In this document: piece by piece, positions 17,120 to 24,825 of the stretch | Layout: each line of letters begins with the position of its first letter | Position numbering within the stretch: the first letter of the stretch is position 1 | DNA from: Romboutsia_E sp900604535 | GTDB taxonomy: Bacteria > Bacillota > Clostridia > Peptostreptococcales > Peptostreptococcaceae | DNA length: 64,000 nucleotides | Direction of reading: 5' to 3' | Assembly: GCF_900604535.1 (NCBI RefSeq) | Contig: NZ_UWOT01000002.1 | Location: 1 to 64,000 of the forward strand | The notes under the pieces: generated by a model | The model's database searches: none | What the model saw: the letters and a program-made list of their open reading frames with translations, nothing else | What the model was told of the DNA's origin: nothing | Made by a program: the position numbers and the translations under genes

Positions 17120-19183
17120 ATGATATTTAAAAATAAGGCATTAAAAACAACAGCAGCGGCAATTGCTATATTTTCTATGGTAGCTACAGGATCAGTGAAC
17201 TATGTTCATGCAGATAGTTATATATCAAATGAAGGAATATCAATAGAAAGATCATTAGTTGATGATATATATGATGTAAATTATGATGTTATATATATAA
17301 AGGATGGACAAGATAAATCAAATCATATAAAGGCTCATATGCAAGGGGTTAAAGTAAAAGTAGAAAATGGAAAGATATACTTAGTTGTAGAATATAAAGC
17401 AAGTTCACACGCAATTATGGATGAACACAAATTTATAGTAGATGGAAAAGAAGTTCAGTATAAAAATGAAGGGTCTTCTTACACTATAGAATTAAATAGT
17501 GTTAATTCGAAAGTTGAAGCAAGTATGAAAGTTAACATACCGGGTGTAGCAGCTCATTCTTCAGCAATGGCATTCCAAATAGTACCACAATTTGATGTAA
17601 AGCAAGTAATCAAAGATGATACATATCCAGTTAAAAATTCAGTGTCATACATAGGGTCAGGGGATGCAACTATAGGAAATAATATGGCGCGTCAAGTACT
17701 TGAAGAAAATTCTACAATAGAAGTAAAAAATGGTGAGATAAAAACTACTCTTACTTTCAGCGAATCAATGTATACATTCTTAGGTGACTTTAAAGTTAAG
17801 GTTGATAATGAAAGTGTAGATGTAGAAGTAAATAAAGCAAATAGAACAATAAGCTTTGCAATTCCATCAATAGATTCTAAAGTTGTTGTAAGTGTAAATG
17901 TTACTATGATGGGAAGAGAAGTAAGTTTTTCTACTGAATTTGATAAAACAAATATAAAATATGAAGAAATAATTGTATCAAAACCATCAAATGGATCAGA
18001 AGATAACTCAGGAACAGGTGGAAACACAGGAGGATCTACAGGATCAGAAGATAACTCAGGAACAGGTGGAAACACAGGAGGATCTACAGGATCAGAAGAT
18101 AACTCAGGAACAGGTGGAAACACAGGAGGATCTACAGGATCAGAAGATAACTCAGGAACAGGTGGAAACACAGGAGGATCTACAGGATCAGAAGATAACT
18201 CAGGAACAAATGGGAATACAGGGGGATCTATAGGATCGGAAACAACTGGAACAATAAAAGATGGTACTTATACTGTTAAGAATACAGTTTCTTATGTAGG
18301 AACAGGAAACAGTGAGCTTGGAAATAGTATGGCACGTCAAGTACTTGAAGAAAATTCTAAAATTGAAGTTGTAAATGGAAAAATAAAAGTAACATTAGGA
18401 TTCACAGAAGCACAATACTCATTCTTAGATAATTTCAGAGTAAGTGTAGATGGGAAAAATGTTTCTTTAGATGTAAATAAACAAAATAGAACAATAAGCT
18501 TTGAAATACCATCAATAGATTCAGAAGTATTAGTTAGTGTAAATGTTACAGCTATGGGTAGAGATGTAAGTTTTAAAACTACATTTGATAAAAGTACATT
18601 AGTATTTGGTGATAATACTACAAATAATGGAAATTCAACTACTACAAATAATGGTACAACTACAAATACAGATACTAACACTGATGAAACTACAGCAACT
18701 GTAAAAAAAGGAAAGTTATATACTATACAAAATACAGTTTCTCACTCTAGTCAAACAGGTAAAGAAATGGCTAGAAAATATTTAAGTTCAACATCTAAAG
18801 TAGAAATAGTAGATGGAGAAACATATGTAACATTAACATTTACAGGATCAAGTTATATGAAAAATCATGCTATATATGTAAATGGAAGTAAGGTATCTCA
18901 CACTGTTGTATCAAAATCAGGAGATAGCATAAGTTTAAGATTTAAAGTATCTGAATTAAGTGACTCTATAAAAGTTGGAATGTATGTAATACCAATGTCT
19001 AGAGATATAGAGTTTGGAGTAACATTACTAGAAGATACATTAACATTTGTAAAAGATTTTGATTTAAATGAAGATGGAACTCTTCCTCAAACTGGTTCAG
19101 CTTTAGACTCAAGCATGATGATAGGAGCAGGATCTACAATGATTTTAGCTGCAGGCATTTTAGGTAGAAGAAAAAGAAAGTAG
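17120..19183 (+). CDS. Cell-wall haem-binding protein with four NEAT-like domains and LPQTG anchor
   Basis: 687 residues: signal peptide (1-32, ending VHA); NEAT-like domains at about 50-165 (divergent), 168-285, 378-495 and 530-648; a Gly/Ser/Asn-rich spacer made of 16-residue repeats (about 292-372); a Thr/Asn-rich linker; and sorting signal LPQTG (from 655), hydrophobic span and RRKRK tail. It should capture haem or haemoproteins at the wall and pass haem inward. The usual YxxxY haem motif is absent. Instead domains 2-4 share Met-Ala-Arg in the N-terminal lip (M189, M404, M550) and Met-Gly/Ser-Arg in the last hairpin (M264, M479, M626). First gene of the locus; sortase and ABC importer follow. 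Confidence 0.88.
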   Translation: MIFKNKALKTTAAAIAIFSMVATGSVNYVHADSYISNEGISIERSLVDDIYDVNYDVIYIKDGQDKSNHIKAHMQGVKVKVENGKIYLVVEYKASSHAIMDEHKFIVDGKEVQYKNEGSSYTIELNSVNSKVEASMKVNIPGVAAHSSAMAFQIVPQFDVKQVIKDDTYPVKNSVSYIGSGDATIGNNMARQVLEENSTIEVKNGEIKTTLTFSESMYTFLGDFKVKVDNESVDVEVNKANRTISFAIPSIDSKVVVSVNVTMMGREVSFSTEFDKTNIKYEEIIVSKPSNGSEDNSGTGGNTGGSTGSEDNSGTGGNTGGSTGSEDNSGTGGNTGGSTGSEDNSGTGGNTGGSTGSEDNSGTNGNTGGSIGSETTGTIKDGTYTVKNTVSYVGTGNSELGNSMARQVLEENSKIEVVNGKIKVTLGFTEAQYSFLDNFRVSVDGKNVSLDVNKQNRTISFEIPSIDSEVLVSVNVTAMGRDVSFKTTFDKSTLVFGDNTTNNGNSTTTNNGTTTNTDTNTDETTATVKKGKLYTIQNTVSHSSQTGKEMARKYLSSTSKVEIVDGETYVTLTFTGSSYMKNHAIYVNGSKVSHTVVSKSGDSISLRFKVSELSDSIKVGMYVIPMSRDIEFGVTLLEDTLTFVKDFDLNEDGTLPQTGSALDSSMMIGAGSTMILAAGILGRRKRK
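17993..18232 (+). repeat. Five 48-bp tandem repeats in the NEAT protein gene
   Basis: Four identical 48-bp units (17993, 18041, 18089, 18137) and a fifth diverged unit (18185-18232). Each encodes a 16-residue Gly/Ser/Asn-rich spacer (GSEDNSGTGGNTGGST). Identity at the DNA level suggests recent amplification and possible copy-number variation among strains. Confidence 0.97.
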
Positions 19184-19191
19184 GAATTTAA

Positions 19192-19848
19192 ATGAAATCA
19201 TTTAAAAATATATTACAGGGAAAAATAAGTAAATTAATGTCATTATTGTTAATAGGAATAATGACATTAACTTCAAACTTTGCTTATGCAGATAAAAATG
19301 ATGAAATAGCAAGTGGTATATACACATTAACTAATGAAACAAAATATTTAGATGGAAATGAAATAGGAGATTCTATGTCAAGATCATATACAGATGAGAA
19401 TATGACTCTTGAAAAGAGAGATGGAAAGATTTACTATACATTAGGTCTTTCTGGAGCTCAATATATGAATAACCATAGGATTCTTGTTAACGATGAAAGT
19501 GTAGAATTTGAAAAAGTAGAAGAGAACTTAGAAGAAGGAACTATAAAGTTAAAATTTGAAGTTACAAATCCTGATGATACTATTCTTATACAAATGTATG
19601 TAGATGCTATGGGAAGAGATGTAGAATATCAATTAATACCTAATTTAGATTCATTAGAGTTAGTTGAAGCTTTTGAAGAATCAACGCCTGAAGAAGTTGA
19701 TTCTTCAAGTGAAGATAAAGAAAGTGAAAATGTCCAAACTCAAGTTAAGGAATCTTCTCAAAATAATTTAAGTAATGTAATTATAATTGGTGTAGTAGTT
19801 ATTTTAGCAATAACAATAATATTTGTATTATTTAAGAGAAAGAAGTAA
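19192..19848 (+). CDS. Membrane-anchored single-NEAT haem-binding protein
   Basis: 218 residues: signal peptide (about 1-33, ending AYA), one NEAT-like domain (about 40-160), an acidic stalk, a C-terminal helix (about 193-214) and an RKK tail. No LPxTG-like motif precedes the helix, so it is probably held in the membrane, between the wall NEAT protein and the lipoprotein. It repeats the methionine pattern: M62 in SMSR and M140 in AMGRDVEY. By analogy with IsdC, it would relay haem across the wall to the ABC importer. The gene starts 8 bp after the previous stop, and its own stop directly abuts the sortase start. Confidence 0.85.
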   Translation: MKSFKNILQGKISKLMSLLLIGIMTLTSNFAYADKNDEIASGIYTLTNETKYLDGNEIGDSMSRSYTDENMTLEKRDGKIYYTLGLSGAQYMNNHRILVNDESVEFEKVEENLEEGTIKLKFEVTNPDDTILIQMYVDAMGRDVEYQLIPNLDSLELVEAFEESTPEEVDSSSEDKESENVQTQVKESSQNNLSNVIIIGVVVILAITIIFVLFKRKK

Positions 19849-20397
19849 ATGAAAAGAATATCTAAGATTTTATTTACACTGGGCCTAGTATTAGTATTGG
19901 GCTCAGTGTCTTTAAATATATATACAAAATATAAACAAGAAGAAGCTAAAAATAACTTTACACAAAAAATCAATGAAGAAAATAATGAGAATAGTGAAAT
20001 TAATCTTGGTGACGAAATTGGATTAATTGATATACCTAGTGTTGGAATAAACTCTGTTATAGTAAGTGGCACTAATAAGGAACAAATAAGATACTACGTA
20101 GGTCATTTTGAGAATACAGCAATGCCAGGAGAAAATGGGAATTTTTGTATAGCTGGACATAGTAGCACAGTGTACAATAATATATTTAATGATTTAGATA
20201 AAATAAAGATTAATGATGAAATAAAAATAACCAGTTTAAAAGGTGAATTTACTTATATAGTAAGCGATATTTTTGAGACAGAGCCTACTAATATGAGTGT
20301 TTTAAATCAAGACAATGATTTAAAAGAATTAACGATTGTTACTTGTACTAATCAAGGTAAAGATAGGTTAATAGTAAAAGGAAATTTAAAGAAGTAG
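19849..20397 (+). CDS. Sortase, class D-like
   Basis: 182 residues with an N-terminal membrane anchor (about 6-25) and a sortase fold. Catalytic residues are H104 (AGHSS), C166 (TIVTCT) and R173 (KDRLIVKG). The short length, lack of a class B insertion and the I-V-T-C context fit class D rather than the SrtB usually found with NEAT loci such as isd. The start codon immediately follows the previous stop. The natural substrate is the LPQTG protein encoded two genes upstream, which it would attach to peptidoglycan. Class assignment is by motif only. Confidence 0.87.
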   Translation: MKRISKILFTLGLVLVLGSVSLNIYTKYKQEEAKNNFTQKINEENNENSEINLGDEIGLIDIPSVGINSVIVSGTNKEQIRYYVGHFENTAMPGENGNFCIAGHSSTVYNNIFNDLDKIKINDEIKITSLKGEFTYIVSDIFETEPTNMSVLNQDNDLKELTIVTCTNQGKDRLIVKGNLKK

Positions 20398-20406
20398 GAG
20401 ACAATC

Positions 20407-21300
20407 ATGAAATTAAAAAAATGTTTGATAAATATATTTGCACTAATGTCAATGATGACAATAATAGGATGCTCAAATGATGATGCTAAAGAAAATAATG
20501 TAGCTAAACCAGAAGATAAAACTTACGGTGAAGATTCGATAGTAGTTGCAACATCAGTTGCAGTTACTGAAATATTAGATGAGTTAGGAGTTAAAGTAAG
20601 TGGAGTACCAAAAACATCTTATGAATTACCACAAAGTACAAAAGATGCAATTGAAGTTGGAGCTCCAATGAATCCAGATTTAGAAATTATAAAATCTTTA
20701 AATCCAGATCTAGTTGTATCAGTAGATACATTAGGTCAAGACTTTATAGATACATTTACTCAAAATAATATACCTAGCGAATTTGTAAACTTAAGTAGTT
20801 ATGATGGTTTAAAAGAAACTATAAATACTCTAGGAAAGAAGTTTGGTAAGTTAGAAAAGGCTAGCGAGATAATATCACAATTAGAATCAAAAGAAAGTGA
20901 ATTAGAAGCTAAATTTAATAATAGTGAAAAGCCGAATGTATTAGTTATATTTGGAGCACCTGGTACTATGATGCTTGGAACAAGCAAAAGTTATGTTGGT
21001 AATTTAGTAGAATTGGCAGGTGGAAATAATGCATTAGAAAATTCAAGTTCTTCTTTTGTTCAAATTAATAAAGAAGAGTTGCTAAATATAAATCCAGATA
21101 AAATTGTAGTAATGACTCATGCAGATCCAGAAACTACAAAGGCTCAAGTTAAAGAAACTTTAGAAAGTGATGCTGCATGGAAAAACTTAGAGGCTGTAAA
21201 AAATGGAAATGTATATTATTTAGAAAATGACTACTTTGGCATGAGTGCAAATTTAAAAGTAATTGAAGCTTTGGATATGATGCATGATATACTTTACTAA
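20407..21300 (+). CDS. Haem/iron ABC transporter substrate-binding lipoprotein
   Basis: 297 residues, a lipoprotein with lipobox IIGC (lipidated C22). It has the type III binding-protein fold shared by HmuT, IsdE and BtuF: the motif PNPD (from GAPMNPDLEIIKSLNPDLVV), a connecting long helix and a second lobe (PNVLVIFGAPG, SYVGNLVELAGG). In this locus its ligand is probably haem handed over by the NEAT proteins. It is followed 21 bp later by the permease gene. The family is shared with B12 and siderophore binding proteins, so ligand identity rests on context. Confidence 0.88.
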   Translation: MKLKKCLINIFALMSMMTIIGCSNDDAKENNVAKPEDKTYGEDSIVVATSVAVTEILDELGVKVSGVPKTSYELPQSTKDAIEVGAPMNPDLEIIKSLNPDLVVSVDTLGQDFIDTFTQNNIPSEFVNLSSYDGLKETINTLGKKFGKLEKASEIISQLESKESELEAKFNNSEKPNVLVIFGAPGTMMLGTSKSYVGNLVELAGGNNALENSSSSFVQINKEELLNINPDKIVVMTHADPETTKAQVKETLESDAAWKNLEAVKNGNVYYLENDYFGMSANLKVIEALDMMHDILY

Positions 21301-21321
21301 AGAGAATGAGGTTTTATAGAA

Positions 21322-22311
21322 ATGAAAATAAATTCAAATAAAAAGAAAAGTTTTTTGATACTTCTATCATTAATAGCAGTATTAGGATTATTTTTAGTAT
21401 CTATTAACTTAGGTAGTATAAAAGTCGAAATAAACGAACTTATAAAAGGGTTACTATATAATACGAATAATCCCAAAATAAATATAATAAAAGATATAAG
21501 AATTCCTAGAGTTATTGCAGCTATAATTATAGGATCCAATTTAGCTGTATCAGGAGTACTTTTACAAGCTATAATAAGAAATCCACTCGCAGAGCCTTCA
21601 ATAGTAGGTATATCATCAGGGGCCTCATTAGTTTCAGTGGTAATATTATTATTTTTACCGAAATTAAATTTTATAAGACCATTATTTGGTTTTTTAGGGG
21701 GGCTATTAGCTTGTATGATGGTATTTTCATTGTCATATAAAAAAGGCTTGTCAGCTATAAGAATAGTTTTAGCTGGAGTAGCAGTAAATGCGATGATAAC
21801 TGCAATTACAAATATAACTATTCAGTTTGGAGCCGGAACTATAAGCAGTATACAAAGTTGGTTAACCGGAAGTTTAGCTAATATAACATGGATAGATATT
21901 AAACTTTTATTAGTGTATTCAATTATCGGACATATTGGTGCATTTTTACTTTATAAATCATGTGACTTAATAGCGCTGGGGGAAAAAAATGCAAAGAGCT
22001 TAGGACTAAATTATGATTTACATATGTTCTTAATATGTATAGTTGCAGTATTTTTAAGTGCAACAGCAACTTCAATAGGCGGAGTAATAGCATTTGTTGG
22101 TTTAGTAGTGCCTCATATATGTAGAATAATTATGGGATCGACTCATAAATACTTAATACCATTTAGTATAACAATGGGAGCAATATTACTTTTAATAGCT
22201 GATACAGTTGGAAGAATAGTATTTAGCCCACTAGAAATTCCAGTAGGTGTTGTTATGGCGGTAATAGGTGGTCTTGTATTTTTATGTTTACTTAGAAGGA
22301 GTGAAGTATAA
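21322..22311 (+). CDS. Haem/iron ABC transporter permease (FecCD family)
   Basis: 329 residues with about ten membrane helices. Typical FecCD/BtuC signatures are present: RIPRVIAAIIIGSNLAVSGVLLQAIIRNPLAEPSIVG near residue 55 and the ATPase-coupling loop GGVIAFVGLVVPHICRII near residue 255. A homodimer would form the channel for the imported haem. The stop overlaps the ATPase start codon (TAATGA-type overlap at 22311). It belongs to the same operon as the binding protein. Confidence 0.92.
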   Translation: MKINSNKKKSFLILLSLIAVLGLFLVSINLGSIKVEINELIKGLLYNTNNPKINIIKDIRIPRVIAAIIIGSNLAVSGVLLQAIIRNPLAEPSIVGISSGASLVSVVILLFLPKLNFIRPLFGFLGGLLACMMVFSLSYKKGLSAIRIVLAGVAVNAMITAITNITIQFGAGTISSIQSWLTGSLANITWIDIKLLLVYSIIGHIGAFLLYKSCDLIALGEKNAKSLGLNYDLHMFLICIVAVFLSATATSIGGVIAFVGLVVPHICRIIMGSTHKYLIPFSITMGAILLLIADTVGRIVFSPLEIPVGVVMAVIGGLVFLCLLRRSEV

Positions 22312-23090
22312 TGATAATTGGAAATGATATAGAATTTTCTTATGATGAGAATAAAGATTTTATTAAAAATTTAAATATAAATATAGAAAAAGGTAAAATA
22401 ACTACAATACTAGGTCCAAATGGTAGTGGTAAATCAACACTATTAAGTTTATTATGTGGTATAAATAAAGTTAAAAATGGTGAAATATTAATTGATAATT
22501 TAAGTATAAAGAAAATGAAGTATAAAGATATAGCAAAAAAAGTTGCCACTGTACATCAACAAAACTCTGTGCCAAATGATATAACTGTAGAAAACTTAAT
22601 TAGTTATGGTAGATTACCTCACAAAAAATTTTTTGAAAAAGAAAATAAGAATGACAATGATATAGTTAAATGGGCAATAAATTGTACAGGTTTAGAAAAG
22701 TATAGAAATAAACCCGTTATGAGTTTATCAGGTGGAGAAAGACAGAGAGTATTTATATCTATGGCATTAGCTCAGAAACCTGAAGTTTTATTTTTAGATG
22801 AGCCTACTACATATTTAGATATATATCACCAAATCGAAATTTTAGAACTTGTAAAGTCTATAAATAAAGATCATGGTATAACTGTAGTTATGGTACTTCA
22901 TGATATAAATCAAGCTATAAAATACAGCCATAATATCGTTGTAATGAGAAATGGTTGCCTTATAAAAAGTGGCAATGCTAAAAATATAATGGATATAAAT
23001 CTGTTAAAAGAAGTTTATAAAGTTGATGGTATTATGAATAACTTAGAGAATGAGCAGTATTTCATTCCAACTAAGGTTTGTAATTTATAA
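22311..23090 (+). CDS. Haem/iron ABC transporter ATP-binding protein
   Basis: 259 residues. An ABC ATPase with Walker A LGPNGSGKSTLL (about residues 34-45), a Q-loop HQQ, signature LSGGERQRV, Walker B LFLDEPTTYLD and the H-loop VLHDINQA. It is of the FepC/HmuV type and powers the permease encoded just upstream. The start overlaps the previous stop and has AAGGAG upstream. It is the last gene of the NEAT-sortase-ABC operon; no strong terminator follows, so read-through into the next gene is possible. Confidence 0.92.
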   Translation: MIIGNDIEFSYDENKDFIKNLNINIEKGKITTILGPNGSGKSTLLSLLCGINKVKNGEILIDNLSIKKMKYKDIAKKVATVHQQNSVPNDITVENLISYGRLPHKKFFEKENKNDNDIVKWAINCTGLEKYRNKPVMSLSGGERQRVFISMALAQKPEVLFLDEPTTYLDIYHQIEILELVKSINKDHGITVVMVLHDINQAIKYSHNIVVMRNGCLIKSGNAKNIMDINLLKEVYKVDGIMNNLENEQYFIPTKVCNL

Positions 23091-23169
23091 TAAAAATATA
23101 AAAATATTAAAAAAAACTAAATATAATTAAAGTTAATTTTAGATATTCATGTAAAATAATAAGAGTAAA

Positions 23170-23184
23170 TGAAATTGAAAATCA
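23170..23184 (+). promoter_or_regulatory. Weak candidate Fur box before the DUF4405 gene
   Basis: TGAAATTGAAAATCA fits the 7-1-7 Fur model at about 10 of 14 positions and lies just before the ribosome-binding site GGAGG. It is weaker than the boxes at 724 and 17035. Confidence 0.35.
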
Positions 23185-23200
23185 ATTACTTGGAGGAAAG

Positions 23201-23950
23201 ATGAGTACAAAAAATAAAATAAAATTAACTTTAGATATAGCAATGGCTATCTTATTTATAACATTTTTTAAGAAAAATCTAATAAGCTTTAAATTCCATA
23301 CGATGAGTGGATTAGTATTTGGAATATTTATACTTGCGCATATGATTTTAAATAGAAAATGGATAGTAAATATAAGTAAAAGACTATTTGACCGAAAAAT
23401 AAAATTTAGAACTAAATTCTCATATTTGTTAAGTTTAATATTACTTATATCAATCATAACGATAATACTAAGTGGTGTGTTTATTATGAAGGCAAACACT
23501 TATGACAGAGTAATGTTTTGGAAGATGCTTCATTTTGGTGCATCATATTTATCGTTATCTTTAATAGGTATACACATAGGTATTTATTGGAGCTGGGTAA
23601 TGAATATGTCAAAGAATGTATTTAAAATAAAAAAAGATACCAAAGTTACAAAGTTAATATCAACTTTAGTAGTTCTAATTATATTAGCGCTTGGATCTTA
23701 TACTATTTATAGCCAAAAATACTTTACAAAAACTTACTCATGTTTAGAATATGTAGTACAACATATAAAACCACAGGATATAGATGGTGGAAATTCATAT
23801 TATGGCGAACATGAGAAACCATCATTTATAAATGTAGCAAGCACATATGGATCAATATTATCAGTATTTTCAATTGCAACATACTATTGTGATAAGACTT
23901 TAAAGAAAAATAAAAAACATGTCTTAAAAATAAGCAAAGACATAGCTTAA
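23201..23950 (+). CDS. DUF4405 membrane protein with di-haem cytochrome b-like histidines
   Basis: 249 residues with about five membrane helices (the last short, near 205-225). Two helices each carry a pair of His exactly 14 residues apart: H33/H47 and H111/H125. This is the spacing of the bis-His haem ligands in cytochrome b of bc complexes, and DUF4405 proteins are related to cytochrome b561-like families. A loop between helices 4 and 5 contains C169 and C-terminal aromatic residues. I infer a transmembrane haem b electron carrier, possibly serving haem or ferric-iron reduction, because it directly follows the haem importer and has a Fur-like site. No experimental function is known to me. 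Confidence 0.75.
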   Translation: MSTKNKIKLTLDIAMAILFITFFKKNLISFKFHTMSGLVFGIFILAHMILNRKWIVNISKRLFDRKIKFRTKFSYLLSLILLISIITIILSGVFIMKANTYDRVMFWKMLHFGASYLSLSLIGIHIGIYWSWVMNMSKNVFKIKKDTKVTKLISTLVVLIILALGSYTIYSQKYFTKTYSCLEYVVQHIKPQDIDGGNSYYGEHEKPSFINVASTYGSILSVFSIATYYCDKTLKKNKKHVLKISKDIA

Positions 23951-23972
23951 CTCATAAAATAATATATTATAT

Positions 23973-24010
23973 AAAAAAACTGTTAATAAAATTTTATTAA
24001 CAGTTTTTTT
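23973..24010. terminator. Bidirectional terminator
   Basis: A perfect 19-bp inverted repeat with core ACTGTTAATAAAA, bounded by A and T runs, between convergent genes. Confidence 0.88.
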
Positions 24011-24029
24011 GTATAAAAATATATAATTA

Positions 24030-24608
24030 TTACTTTATTGGTAAAGAGCTAATTAAAAGAGTTATATATTTATAAGCTCTTTCTTGTAAATTAAATTCAC
24101 CATTACTTATGCACCATTCATGAAGTAAGCCTCTAGCAGCTGAAATTAAGTAAATATACATTTCATCTGCAGAAAGTTCTGTAGATAGTTCTCCTTTTTG
24201 TTGACCATCTAATATTATATGTTTAAGGATTTCGCCTAATTTTCCACTTCTATATTTATTCCAATCAGAGAATACAATTTTTAAGCCATCAACACCAAAA
24301 TCTTCGTTATATTTAATATAATTTAAGAAAAAAACTTTTATTTTTGTAAGAGTATCTTTAGACTCTAATTCATAATTTATATTATTAGCAACCTCATTTT
24401 GATTACTTTCATAAGATGATACAAATAAATCACTTTTTGAAGGGAAATATAGATAAAATGTTCCTGTAGCAACACCACTTGCAGTACAAATATCTCTAAC
24501 GCTTACATTTTCATATCCGTTTTCTCTGATAAGTTTCTTAGCACAAAATTGTATTTTGTTTTTTGTTTCTATAGCCTGGAGTTGTCTTTTTGTTAAGTTT
24601 TTTTTCAT
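24030..24608 (-). CDS. TetR-family transcriptional regulator
   Basis: 192 residues. The N-terminal TetR helix-turn-helix spans about residues 15-60 (FCAKKLIRENGYENVSVRDICTASGVATGTFYLYFPSKSDLF). A helical ligand-binding domain with Trp and Tyr residues follows. It is divergent from the decarboxylase operon, with 217 bp between start codons. Two TGAA-type palindromes overlap the -10 region of that operon and are natural operator candidates. The ligand is unknown. Confidence 0.88.
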   Translation of the reverse strand: MKKNLTKRQLQAIETKNKIQFCAKKLIRENGYENVSVRDICTASGVATGTFYLYFPSKSDLFVSSYESNQNEVANNINYELESKDTLTKIKVFFLNYIKYNEDFGVDGLKIVFSDWNKYRSGKLGEILKHIILDGQQKGELSTELSADEMYIYLISAARGLLHEWCISNGEFNLQERAYKYITLLISSLPIK

Positions 24609-24717
24609 TTTTAAACTCTCCTATATTAAATTATGTAAATAATTTATTTATTTAATTATACAACTATAAAAAAATCATGTAAATACATAGAACTTAATAA
24701 AAATTTTATATTTAATA

Positions 24718-24746
24718 TTGATAATAAGGTAAAAAATAGTTATAAT
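24718..24746 (+). promoter_or_regulatory. Sigma-A-type promoter of the decarboxylase operon
   Basis: TTGATA (24718-24723) and TATAAT (24741-24746) are separated by exactly 17 bp and lie about 80 bp before the first start codon of the operon. Confidence 0.7.
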
Positions 24747-24780
24747 GAACATGTTCAGTGAATGAGTTCATTATAACTAT
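24736..24780 (+). promoter_or_regulatory. Operator-like palindromes over the -10 and start region
   Basis: A 15-bp inverted repeat (24736-24750 with 24766-24780) contains the perfect 12-bp palindrome TGAACATGTTCA (24746-24757) and a second site TGAA-TGAG-TTCA (24759-24770). Both cover the -10 box and likely transcription start, as expected for a repressor operator, perhaps of the adjacent TetR protein. Confidence 0.5.
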
Positions 24781-24825
24781 ATATATATATAATGGTCTTA
24801 AATTAAAAATAAAGGATGTGAGTTA

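Noticed and set aside
17692..18171. Long open frame on the minus strand across the NEAT repeats
   Set aside because: It mirrors the 48-bp repeats of the real gene, gives a Pro/Val-rich repeat peptide without a ribosome-binding site, and lies wholly inside a well-supported gene.
17993..18232. 48-bp direct repeats as a CRISPR array
   Set aside because: The units are contiguous with no unique spacers and are in frame within a coding sequence.
24736..24780. Inverted repeat as a terminator of the TetR or upstream transcription
   Set aside because: It overlaps a -10 box and is not followed by a T run in either direction; an operator fits better.
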